Shown piece by piece: positions 1-10,230 of a stretch of 64,000 nucleotides of DNA (within the stretch, counting starts at the first letter, position 1; every line of letters begins with the position of its first letter). The notes below the pieces were generated by a model that saw nothing but the letters and a program-made list of their open reading frames with translations, was not told the DNA's origin and did no database searches. This stretch comes from Linanthus parryae. Lineage: Eukaryota > Streptophyta > Magnoliopsida > Ericales > Polemoniaceae. The stretch is taken from assembly GCA_023055425.1 (NCBI GenBank), contig JALGPY010000005.1, positions 76,487,495-76,551,494 of the forward strand, given 5' to 3'. The translations under genes and the position numbers were made by a program.

Positions 1-1728
1 CATGCTGGCGTTTCTGATGAAGCCATAAGCGAGGACATTCTTGTCGAGTCCAGGAGAACAGCTGCGGAGGCTGCTGAAAGAAGAAGGAAGCGAGAGGAAG
101 AAGAGCTCGAACTCGTGAAGCAGAGGAGCCTAGAAGAACAACACGTTGACGACCTAGTGCGTCCCACAGACGAGGAAGATGCGCTTCCAGAAGATGCGGC
201 TCCTCAAGTTGACGAGGAGGATGCGGCTCCAAAAGAAGATGCAGTAGCTCTAGAGCGAGCCCAAGCGGACTTCAAAGAAATCGTAGGCAGTAATGAAGGT
301 GAGATTTTTAATCTCGCAGTAACTTACCGAGATGTAATTGTCGGTGCGCTAAAGCACGGTGTGTCAAAAGATGACATTCGTCGTTGGCTAGTAAGCAAGT
401 GCGGTGAACCTTCAGGTAATTATTTGACCAACATGTGTAAGCTTGGCTTAACAATCCAAACATAATCATGACTAGTTTCTCCGCGCCCCAGGTCATGCTC
501 ACCTTAAAGACATGCTTAACGAAGATACATTAATAGGGCAAGGTTCCACGTCCTTAGCATATGACGAGGACGCTGCGCTCCCACCTTCGCGTGGAGGTGC
601 TCGCTCTTAGCTTACCAAAGATAATAAAATAGTATACGATACAAGTTACCTCACACCATCGTTTTTTTTGTATCGCAGGTAATGCTGATGAAGCCGTGTT
701 GGAGCAAGGAAGTCAACCTTCTGCATCCTATGTCCCAGTGCCAAGTTCTCATACTGAGAAGCCCGTCGCAGCTGCTGAATATGCAGGAGAGCCCTTCGAA
801 GACATCATTGAACTCTCTGATGATGCCGAAGCTGACACCGTGTTGATGGAGGAAGATGCCCATGCCGGTGCTGAGTAAATAAGAACGAACGCTGATGATG
901 CTATCGCACCTGAAGGTACCCCTCCTCAAGCTGCAACTTCTGCTGCCGCCATGCCTTCGGCGATGACTGAGCCTGCAGCGCCTCTTCCTGCGTGGAACGT
1001 TTGGGGTTCGCAGGTCGGGGCAGCAATCGCACCTGGTGCAGCTTATACTCTTCCCCCCAACTATGAGGAGTTAGAGCTCGCAGCTGATAAAAGGGCGATG
1101 GAGCGAGGACAGTCTTAAACTGCCCCAGCGATGCGCATTCCTTCTCTGCGCCAGATCCTTGAAGGAACCGGTATGTCGTGGTTTACCGTTCGCATCTTGC
1201 ATTCTTTGCTTGCGAGTTTGACAGTCTAATCTTGAATTTAACATTGCTTTAGGGTTGAAACAAGCCGACGTGGACTGGCTAGTTCGCATGCGTCTCTCCT
1301 ATCCCCAATCGTTTGTGAGGTCTCTGGAGATAGGCCCCTTTGATAGAAGGCTGTTTCTGACTGAAGCCATCTGGATTTTAGAGCAGCTGTCCGCGGCCAC
1401 ACCTGCGACCATTTCTCCTCAAAGCGCGGAATTGCTTTTTGGTATGTGCCAGAACCTTCTCGCCAAAGTTCAAGGCAGGCTGGGCTTTGGGTTTCTTGTC
1501 AAAAGAGTCACCCTGATTCGCGCGGCCGTGACCTTGAAACGCGGCCACCAAAACCTCGAAGCTGAGCAGCAGAAGGTAGAGCAACAAAGACAAAAGGTTG
1601 AAGAGGCTATGAAGCTCTTTCATGAAATGAACGCCAAATGCGAGCAATTGAAACAAGAAGTGGAGCAAGTAGAAAATCTGAGCCGCCAGTTTACTCCTAA
1701 CGATTCCTTGATCAAGGGCTTGTTTTGA
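1..1728 (+). pseudogene. Antisense multi-exon gene of Tat1, 3' exons
   Basis: This gene runs opposite to Tat1 gag-pol. Exons inferred from GT-AG signals and frame: 1-414, 492-596, 679-1170 and 1253-1728; introns 415-491, 597-678 and 1171-1252. All three introns are phase 1 (G|GT), and the same three positions and phases recur in Tat2 at 46754, 46935 and 48022. The first exon is rich in Glu, Asp, Arg and Lys and ends in a conserved block (IFNLAVTYRDVIVGALKHG, then DIRRWLVSKCG). The last exon encodes QADVDWLVR followed by a long Gln/Glu/Lys heptad-like coiled coil, ending at TGA 1726-1728. In-frame stops at 876-878 and near 1116 show decay. The N-terminal domain seen in Tat2 is off the left edge. 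Function is unknown. Confidence 0.8.
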
Positions 1729-2039
1729 AAAAAAGTAGCAAATAAGTAGTTAAAACTTAACTGTAATGTTGCTAGGGTTTCTCCCCCTTTTTTTTCAAAA
1801 AAAATTGAATTGCCCGTTTTGCCCTTTTCGGGATTTGCTCGAATATCCCTGTGCATATCAATTTATGACGTCAGCAATTGATATTCTGCCTTGATTTTCG
1901 CGCTAATTGCTCATTAGATAAGCACGCCTTCCTTGGGAAGTCCATCCGTATCATGACTATCCGTCATTAATTAGGATACGCAACCGAATCGTCGTAGCCT
2001 TTAGTATGGTAATTGATTGTTACCGTTTTTCAAGGCGTA

Positions 2040-2118
2040 AGTGATTGATCCTTACCCTCTTTTCAAATTCTGCTGACTCATCTTGGTAACTGAAGAGTCT
2101 TCACAAGGTCTATATAAA
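2040..2118 (+). promoter_or_regulatory. Conserved TGACTCA + TATA block of Tat1, plus strand
   Basis: A GCTGACTCATC motif near 2070 is followed by a conserved AACTGAAGAGTCT stretch and TATATAAA at 2111-2118. The same order occurs in Tat2 at 48866-48911, although the surrounding sequence has diverged. TGACTCA is a known bZIP (GCN4-type) site in plants. It would drive plus-strand transcription towards the tandem array and pol 3' end, opposite to the element's own RNA. Promoter activity is inferred. Confidence 0.45.
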
Positions 2119-2980
2119 CCCTGCCTTTTGCTATTTGGGTTCTTTATCCCACAATGTGGCTTGCCGTGAGTCCTTACGACTACTGGCTTCAACGCTTGTT
2201 TTTCGTTGATTCATGGCAGCTTCAAGTTGTGAAACCTGAGTTTGCGCTTTGTGCTATAGAAATAGTTTTCAAGATCCGCTTTATAAGGCTTATTGATCTT
2301 TATAACTATCATAGAGAAGATGCAGGTAATACCTCACATTTGTTCGAAGAATTTTCTTCGTCTATTATGCTTGCAGGTCATGTTTCCGGCCGCCTCCCGG
2401 CGAGGTGAAGCGCCGTACTGACCTTGCTACCGACTCGTAATGAACAGCGGGATTCTCCTCCAGCATGCCCGGAGGTTGATCATTCTCCGCCATGTTCGTG
2501 AGCTCAGGGTGGCGAGCCATAGTGCTCGTCTTCGTGGACAAGGAACCCATTGCAAGAGGAATGACTGCTCCCCTGTTTTGCACAGTTGTATACGCCGGAA
2601 CAGGTGGTTCCTCAGGCACGTCTTTTGGGTGTAAGACCAAAGAATGGCCTTGTCAGATCCTGGGATCTCAATCATAGCGTCGCATAGGTCTTGTAGGCAT
2701 GGCGGGCTGTGGGCTGTTCTTCTCTCAGGAACACCCTTCTTGCTACAGATCTTTGTTCGCAAGTCCTCGTATCGCATAGCTTCTGTTAGGACCGTTAGGC
2801 CGATCCTTTTCCAGTTGGGATTTCCCCGATGAGTAACTTCTGTGTGTGAGTTACTATTTAGGTGCATTATAAGCCATGTTGGCTGCGTAGCTAGCTTGAG
2901 CTGAGCTTTTTCGCTTGTAAGCTATTATCTAGACATATAATTTGTAAGTCATTTTGACTCATAATAATAAATCGCTTTGT
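2119..2980 (+). other. Region between antisense promoter block and tandem array, Tat1
   Basis: A short ORF at 2154-2408 shares scattered residues with Tat2 48974-49130 (VSPYD / VSPHD, FVDSWQ / FVDSYQ). Both copies then keep a GCAGG acceptor-like site followed by a TTTCCGGCCG / TTTCCGGCGA block (2376-2400 and 49180-49210). This suggests a second, possibly spliced, antisense transcript. No domain is recognised and the frame is not clearly kept, so it may be non-coding. Confidence 0.3.
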
Positions 2981-3082
2981 ATGATTTGCTGTCTTGTTAC
3001 AACAAATTACGATTTCGCACGCGTATTGACAAATTTCGCCTTCTTGTAGTGCCGTATAAACACTTTGCATTATCGCTTTTGA

Positions 3083-3655
3083 TTAGCTATCTGCCGGATA
3101 GATTCGCAGATATAATTTTAGATCATTCGAGATCGTATTTGCGCAGTTGTGCTACCTTGACGGATAGGCTTGTGATTTGTTAGATTTAAGTGCAGGTGCT
3201 ATCCCATCAGATAGAATTTGTAGATCACTTAAGATCATTTTGCATAATGTTGCTATCATGACAGATAGACTTAAGAATCATTTTAGGATCGCATGTTTGC
3301 ATAGGCTGCTATCGTTGCAGATAGGCTTAGAAGATCAATTAAGATCGTATTCGCATAGGCTGCTATCGTGGCAGATAGGCTTAAAAAGATCGGTTAAGAT
3401 CGTATTCGCATAGGCTGCTATCGTGGCAGATAGGCTTAAGAGATCAGTTGAGATCGCATTTGCATGGGGTGCTATCGTGGCAGATAGGCTTAAGAGATCA
3501 GTTAAGATCGTGTTCGCATGGGGTGCTATCGTGGCAGATAGGCTTAAAAGATCAGTTAAGATCGTATTTGCATGGGCTGCTATCGTGACAGATAGGCTTA
3601 AAAGATCAGTTAAGATCGCATTTGCATGGGCTGCTATCACGGCGGATAGGCTTTT
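3083..3655. repeat. Tandem array, about 54-bp unit, Tat1
   Basis: About ten units lie head to tail; the last five to six (3361-3655) are nearly identical and those before about 3300 are degenerate. Each unit contains CTATCGTGGCAGATAG, whose CTATC and GATAG arms can form a 5-bp stem, plus paired GATC motifs in AGATCAGTTAAGATCG. The array lies between the pol 3' end and the antisense gene. Tandem arrays in this region are known for Tat-lineage elements, where they can seed satellite DNA. ORFs across it are repeat translations, not genes. Confidence 0.92.
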
Positions 3656-3711
3656 GCTAACAGTAATAATGAACTGAATAAAGCAATAAAGACAGTTAAA
3701 AGCATAAAGTT

Positions 3712-3790
3712 CTTCTCATTTGGGAGAAGTCTTTTATTATTAAACTCTCGTATGGGAGAGATGAGATTACAATTCTCTCATATGGGAGAG
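3712..3790. repeat. Three palindromes of the CTCTCATATGGGAGAG type, Tat1
   Basis: Palindromic blocks occur at 3712-3729 (CTTCTCATTTGGGAGAAG), 3745-3760 (CTCTCGTATGGGAGAG) and 3775-3790 (CTCTCATATGGGAGAG). Each can fold into a short hairpin. Tat2 has three at the equivalent place (50090-50168), so the triplet is a conserved feature just downstream of pol. Confidence 0.85.
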
Positions 3791-3860
3791 AAGATGTGCG
3801 AATCATGGCAATACGGAGCATAAAGCAAACGTTGTAATATAACGCGTATAATAAGAGAAG

Positions 3861-6800
3861 TTAAGGATAGTACTTCTTGATCCAGCGCATATTGACTGAG
3901 CTTGGGGTTGAGGTCGTTCCATGTAACCTCCGTATGCTACAGTAGCCACTGTCAAAGACTTCCGTGACTTCAAAGGGTCCTTCCCAATTGGCTGCGAATT
4001 TTGGATGAGCTGCCTCTCGCATGCAATGATCAGATGCGCGTAAGACCAAATCTCCAACTGCGAAGTCTCGACGTTGGACTGTTTTTGTTGTATGCGCGAG
4101 CGATCCTTTCCGTGTAACGTTTGTTGGTCCTTTTGGCTTGCTCCCGCTTTTCTTCTAGCAGGACCAAGTCATGATCGCGTTGGTTGTCATATAATGCGTG
4201 AAAAGCCATCCTTGCGGAGTTAACCTTCACTTCCGCTGGTACCACAGCCTCAGCTCCATAGCATAAAAGGAACGGTGAGACCCCTGTGGGTGTCCTTGGA
4301 GAAGTCCGATAAGCCCACAGGGCTATGCTTAAAGAATCAGCCCACTTCTTGTGGTCATCTGCGACCATCTTGCTCAAAATTCTCAACAGCGTTTTGTTGG
4401 TTGCTTCCGCTTGCCCATTCCCTTTCGGATAGTATGGAGTGGAGCATATCTGCCTGATGTTGTATTCTGCTAGCTTTGCGGCCACCTGGCGATTAACAAA
4501 AGGAGTGCCATTATCCGAAAGGATGGTGTTGGGAATTCCGAACCTGCATATGATGCTTTCTTGTATGAAATGTACCACAGCTACCGCATTTGCTGTCTTC
4601 AGCGGTATCTCTTCTACCCACTTGGTGAACAATTCGGTCGCGGTGAGAATGAAGTGATTCCCGTGCGAGGTCGGTCGAATGGGACCGATGAAATCCAGAG
4701 CCCATGTGTGAAACGGCCATGGTGTTCCCAATGCATGTAGATCTACGGCAGGGGCGTGCACTAGATTACCCTTGAATTGACACTCCTGGCAGCGTCTTAC
4801 TTTGGTGCGGCAATCAGCCTCCATAGTGGGCCAGAAATATCCGATTGAAAGAAGTTGTCTGCATAATTTCGCACCTCCCTGGTGTTCCACCTGATGAGAA
4901 AGATCCATCACTTCTTGCTCTTCTGTGCTGTCTAGGCATCGCAACAAGTTGCCTTCATGGCCCCTTCGCCAAAGCAGATTCTCTTGCACCACATATCGGG
5001 ATGCTTTCCTCCTTAGTTTCTCAGCTTCCTTTCTCGACTCGGGTACAATACCCTGGGTGAGAAAATCGAAGAGGGGTTTCCTCCAATCCGCATCATCGTC
5101 AGTTAGAGCAATGAGTAAAGAGTCTTTGATCAGTGCGCAACTCTCGCACTTTCCTTGAATCAATGCTGCGGCCGTTGACATGTCCGGCCAATGGATGCTA
5201 TACCTCTGAGCTTTCCGATAGATTGACACCTCACTTTCCCCGCAAGCATGCCGATGAATCTTTTCTAATAGCAGTTTTCCCTCTTGCTCGGAGACACATC
5301 GCATAAGTATTCCGCCAGGGCCCTTGTAATAAAGGGTGTTGTCATGTATGCAATAGCCCTTTGTAGATGCCCAATTCTCGCTGCTCGTGCCTTCTGCGAT
5401 GGCCCGTACGATTGACTTTCTCCAGTCCGCATCGTCCATGCATTCTTCGTCGCACGCGTCTTCTGTCAACGCCGAGGACGTTAGCACTTCAATGAAGATC
5501 CTCGCGGGACATTTGTCCGCACTGAACTTGGATCCCAGGGTAGCTAAAGCATCAGCATGCCTGTTGTCCGCTCGAGGTTTGTGCTCGTATCTGACGTCGC
5601 AGAATTGTTGCACCAATCTCTGCACTAGGGTCCTGTAGGGCAATAAGTTTATTTCCTTCAAACCATACTCGCCCGAGGCTTGTTTGACGATTAGCTTGGA
5701 GTCCCCCATAACTGTCAAGTTGCTTACTTCCAAGGCCTTTTCCGCGCGGAGTCCTGCGATGAGAGCTTCATATTCTGCTTCATTGTTAGTTACTGAGAAA
5801 TCAAGCTTTGCGGACATCTGTATGACTTCCCCATCTGGTTTGGTCAAGACTATCCCAATGCCTCCACCTTTTCTTGTGGACGAGCCGTCGAAATGAAGCG
5901 TCCAGTAAGGCAACTCGACTGCGTAGATTTCAGGTCCCTCCAATTCATCTTCGATCACGGGCTCATGACTGTTATCGGGGAACTGCGCCAACAAATGCGC
6001 TACCTCCTGCGATTTGATCGCCCGCGGCCGAACGCATGTGATGTCAAATTGGGAAATTGTCATATACCACTTTGCCAATCTTCCTCCAGGAGTAGTGTGA
6101 GTCAGCAGATATCGTATGGGATCGTTCTTTGTGACCACCACTACTTTGTGTGAAGCAAAATAGTGTCTCAACTTCTCTATTACGAAGAATAAAGCAAGGC
6201 AATGACGTTCGATGTCCGTGTACCTTGATTCTGCTGGCTTCACGATGCCGGAGATGTAGTAGATGGGCCTTTCCTGAACCTCATACTCCTGAGCGAGGAG
6301 AGCCCCTATGGACCTCCTTGTTGATGTCAGATACAACAAGAGTGGTGATCCGAGCTGAGGTGCGATCATTACTTTTGAAGATGTCAGCAGCTCCTTTAAT
6401 TTTCCGAACACAGCTTCATGCTCTGTGGTCCAGTTGTATATAGCATCTTTCTTCAGAAGATCACTGAAACAGAAGGTGATTTCAGCGATCGCTGGGATGA
6501 ATCTTCGCAGATAGGATAGCTTTCCCAAGAAGGTTTTCAAGGCACTCTGGTTGTGTGGCAGAGTCATGCCAGTGATGGCTGATACTTTCGCAGGGTTGGG
6601 CTCGATTCCTTGGCGATGTACCACGCATCCCAAGAATTTCCCTGATGTTACCCCAAATGCGCACTTCATAGGATTCATCTTTAATTGAAAGCGCCTGCAT
6701 CTGTTGAACACCTTTCGTAAATCCGCCAGATGGTCTGCCTCTTGCTTGGATTTTACAACTAGGTCATCCACATAGAATTCCACTTCTTTGTGCATCATGT

Positions 6801-7599
6801 CGTGGAACAGAGCCATCATGGCCCGCTGATAGGTCGCACCTGCGTTTTTTAGGCCAAAAGGCATCACCGTATAGTTGAACACTCCCACGGGGGTGATGAA
6901 TGCGGTTTTCCGTGCATTTTCGGTGTCCATCTTGATCTGATTGTACCCACTAAAGCCATCCATGAATCTGAACATGCGGTGACCCGCTGTCGAATCTATA
7001 AGTAAATCGATGTTAGGGAGCGGGAAATCATCCTTAGGGCAGAAACGATTGAGATCCCGGAAGTCCACGCAAATACGGAGCTGCCCATTCTTCTTTACCA
7101 CTGGCACGATGTTAGCCAGCCATGTGGGATGGTGATTTGGCTCTATGAATTTGGCATCCAAGAGTTTGACAATCTCCTGCTTTATCTTCACGTTGAGCTC
7201 GGGCCTAAAGCTTCTTGTGCTCTGCTTTACCGGCTTGGATCCCGGAATCACATCCAACCGGTGCATGGTCATGCTCGTGTCTAGGCCCGGCATTTCATCG
7301 TACTCCCATGCGAATACATCCTTGTACTCGGTTAAGAGCTGTAGCAATCTTTCCTCCTCTTTGCTTGTGAGGTCCGCACTTAGAAAGACTGGCCTCTTCT
7401 TTTCTTCGCTTGGGCTTAGGAATACCTCCTTCAGCTCCTGCTTTTGCGGTCTGGGTTTGTCCTCCATGCATTCGGGCGCTTCTTTGAGTTTCTCTTCTAG
7501 AGTGCTTGGCCTTGGTCTTTTTGTCTCCGAAACCTGCTCAATTTGGTTGATTTGCTCAGGGATATCCCCTTGCCCGCGTGGGGACACCCCCGCGCACCT
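3861..7599 (-). pseudogene. pol: Tat1 pol: RT, RNase H, second RNase H, integrase
   Basis: The main open frame runs 7587-4030 (1185 codons). Rough order by residue: linker 1-120; reverse transcriptase with catalytic FYVDDLVVKS near 275; RNase H near 440-500 (ISGIVKPAESRYTDIE); archaeal-type RNase H near 565-650 (HFDGSSTRKGG, NNEAEYEAL); integrase zinc finger near 905-945 (ending RRCQECQ); DDE core with WALDFIGP, LSDNGTPF and GNGQAEATNK near 975-1080. A frameshift near 4090 moves the true C-terminus to another frame, where it continues to 3861 (DLVLRASDHCMREAAHPKF, MRWIKKYYP) and matches Tat2 50269-50457. A TGA at 7600-7602 separates it, in the same frame, from the protease. It would copy element RNA and integrate the DNA; this copy is broken. 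Confidence 0.93.
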
Positions 7600-8502
7600 T
7601 CATATGCGATAACATTTCTTCCCATTGGCGTAGAAACTTTCTATCTCCTTGCCTTCAGGCTCATGTTTTGCTATTATTTTCAGAGTGTACACACTCTTTC
7701 GCTGATAAGCAATGCGCGGCGCCTCTTCTTGCGCAGGCGGCTTTTCTTTGGCATCCTCTCTTGCCACCATCACTCCCGCAGGCGACTGATCTTTGATATC
7801 CTCCCATCGGGGCAACGGAGTGGGGTTGAATGGTCCTGGTGTTTGCTCATCTGCCATCTCGGTGAACCACACCGCCTCACTGAGATGTGCTTCATCCATG
7901 TTGAACGGATTCGTCGAAGCTGGTATTTCCACTATTCTGTCATTCCAAATGGCTTTCATTACTTGGTGAGCTGTTGAAGGGACAGCATCGAAGCGATGAA
8001 TCCAGGCTCGTCCTATGATCATGTGATACGTAGTGTTCGCATCTATGACATAGAATTTCGCTGAGCACTTGATTTTGCCGATCTGGATGGCCAGGCGGGT
8101 CCCTCCTATCGTCATTCGGGAGTCGCTTCCAAATCCCATCAGCGGGGATGGACGCTTGACAATCTTGTAATCTGGGATTCCCGCTAGCTTCAATGTATGG
8201 AGTGACACAACGTTAACTGCTGCTCCTCCGTCAACGAACGCTCTCTTGAACTCAACGCCATTGATGATGGCCGTCACGTACAGAGGCCTCTGGTGGATCG
8301 CATCTGTCTTCTTGTCACTTGCGGAAAAGGTTATGAACTTTTCTGTAGAGCGAGACGCCCTAACGACTTTCCCATTGGAGACTACGAGATCCTCCTCGTA
8401 ATCTTCTGCTATCCTTAGGATCGCCTTTTTCATTTCCGTCCGGCACCTTTTTGAGAAGTTCATCTCGTCGAAGAACCTGCTGAACCCGTGGGACCCTTTC
8501 AT
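7600..8502 (-). pseudogene. pro: Tat1 aspartic protease region
   Basis: The open frame of 300 codons contains a retropepsin-like fold: AFVDGGAAVNVVSL carries the catalytic Asp in the DGG form usual in Tat elements, followed by the flap-like region and a YHMIIGRAWI segment, typical of the ILGRxWL motif downstream. It would process the Gag-Pol polyprotein. It is one frame off from gag (the shift is near 8540-8550) and ends at a TGA that is in frame with pol. Whether that stop is a mutation or a controlled readthrough cannot be told from one copy, because Tat2 has lost this region. Confidence 0.85.
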
Positions 8503-8528
8503 CCGGTCGGCACGCTCGTCCTCTGTGT

Positions 8529-10190
8529 CTACGCTGTAGTCCTCATCCTGGATCTCGGCAATGGTAGACCATCGTCTGCAACCTCTTCAATATCCACAAT
8601 CGAGATCATAGCGACCTCTTTGCCTTTCGATTCTTGCTCCGCATGGGCAGGGAGTGGATTGTTGCGCACATCCTGCCTTTGATCGCTGACAATCAGTTCG
8701 CCATTCTTCATCTTTTGGCTAAACACAATTCTGAGCTTTTTGGAGTCCGCCGTGGGATGCATGACCTTTCCGTGATATTCACACCATTTCGGATCCCTCA
8801 CCATTTCCCTGGAGGGTGCCTTCTCGAGCGGCGGTAGGACACCGTCCTTACGCCATTGCCTGCAAAGGTCGCTTGCCTCTTCTACCGAACATGGCAGAGG
8901 TGGTGCATCAAAATTCACAATCTTCGCCTGCTTTTGGGGTGAGACCGTATTCACTTCGGCCTCGCGTCCCCTCTTGTAGCTGAATCTCCCGATCTTGAAA
9001 GTAGTACCGCCCGAGGATCGCTCAGGGGCGTTTCTCACTATAGGCTCGATGTTCTTTGTGCATTCGATTAGCTTTGAAAACGTAGGCGTTTGCAAGTTAA
9101 TAAGCATACCTTTGTACTCGTCTCGCATGCACTGCAGGCATATCTATACGAGTCTGCTTTCGAGTATCACATCTTTGCATTCCAAGGACTTGGCCCTGAA
9201 CTTCTTGATGAAGGTTATTCCGTCCTCCTCGCGCTTCTGATACATCCGCAAGAGATGAATCATCGTCACCTTTTCCTCCATCTGGAAGAACTTGGTGTAG
9301 AACTTCTGGACCATGTCGTCCCAAGTCTTCACGGATCCAGCTTCCAATGTCCCATACCACATGTAAGCCACGTTCCCCAGGGACTTCGGGAACTCGCGCA
9401 TCAGCAGTTTGGGATCAGCTCCATACGGACCCATCACATCGATGAAACGCATGACATGCTCATGGGCGTTCCCATTGACGTCCTCGAACTTGTCCCATTT
9501 AGGATCCTTGTACCCAGCAGGGTTAGGCATGAGATAGATCTCTCGTGGGATAGGTGGATCGTTGTCGAGCTTCGGGATGATGGTATCCGCGAACGATTGG
9601 TGAGCCAGAATGGTGTCTATGCGCCGTTGGAGTGACGTCATACACTCCGGAGTACTTCCCTCGGTAGCGGGAGGAGGGGTTATCGCAGGTGGAGGCGACA
9701 CATACACTGCAGGAGGGCTAGGGACGTATTGCGAATTCACGTTACCCCAGATTGCCGTTGGGGGAGGCAAGGGATACTGTGAGGCCGGATTAGGTACCAA
9801 AGCCAGAGGTTGAGGAGTATGATCAGCGAGAGGCAACATTTGAGCTGTTGACCCCTGGATTAAGGGTAGTTGCGTAGTCGCCGGTGGAGTTTGCAGATTG
9901 GGGTTGGGTGGCGTGGTCGACACTCCCAATCCCTGAGTGGTGGATACTCCCCCTCCTTGAGAGACGGCGGTGGCTGGTGCGGGGCTTGGAGCAAGAGTCC
10001 CCAAGACAGCCATAATTCGTTTCAGTTGAGCAGATTGAGCTTTGAGAGCCTTTCCCTGACTCTGGATGGTGGCGTCCAAGGCTTCTAGCGTCGGAGCTTC
10101 CCCGGGAGATGTAGGAGTACGGCCAATCTCCTCTCCTGAGGCAGCCACCATGGAAGGCGATCTGTTACTGACATCATCCTCCTGAGACAT
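8529..10190 (-). pseudogene. gag: Tat1 gag
   Basis: The frame starts at ATG 10190 (MSQEDDVSNRSPS), chosen because Tat2 starts with the same residues at 59494. Residues 1-190 are a Pro/Ser/Gln-rich low-complexity segment. The retrotransposon gag core follows at about 200-340 (AGYKDPKWDKFEDV, MWYGTLEAGSVKTWDDMVQKF). An in-frame TAG at 9144-9146 interrupts it; the frame resumes unchanged to 8529 (MRDEYKGMLINLQTPTF). A region with CEYHGKVMHPTADSKKL resembles the degenerate CxxHxxxGH motif of Tat gag proteins. Gag would form the virus-like particle. The stop makes this copy defective. Confidence 0.88.
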
Positions 10191-10210
10191 GGTTGCTTAA
10201 GATGGTAGGC

Positions 10211-10227
10211 TCACGTCTGGTTCACCA
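10211..10227 (-). other. Tat1 primer binding site, tRNA-Trp type
   Basis: On the minus strand TGGTGAACCAGACGTGA begins 3 nt inside the LTR end. Tat2 has TGGTGAACCCGACGTGAA at the same place. The complement matches the 3' end of plant tRNA-Trp as I recall it, with one mismatch here. Confidence 0.65.
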
Positions 10228-10230
10228 AAT

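Noticed and set aside
3083..3655. CRISPR-like regular repeats
   Set aside because: Units are contiguous with no unique spacers, in a plant retrotransposon; it is a tandem array.
3335..3677. Open frames on both strands across 3335-3677 encoding repeats such as ILTDLLSLSATIA
   Set aside because: They are translations of the 54-bp tandem array, present in several frames because the unit length is a multiple of three.
9090..9635. 181-codon plus-strand open frame
   Set aside because: Shadow of Tat1 gag on the opposite strand; no homology and no counterpart in Tat2.
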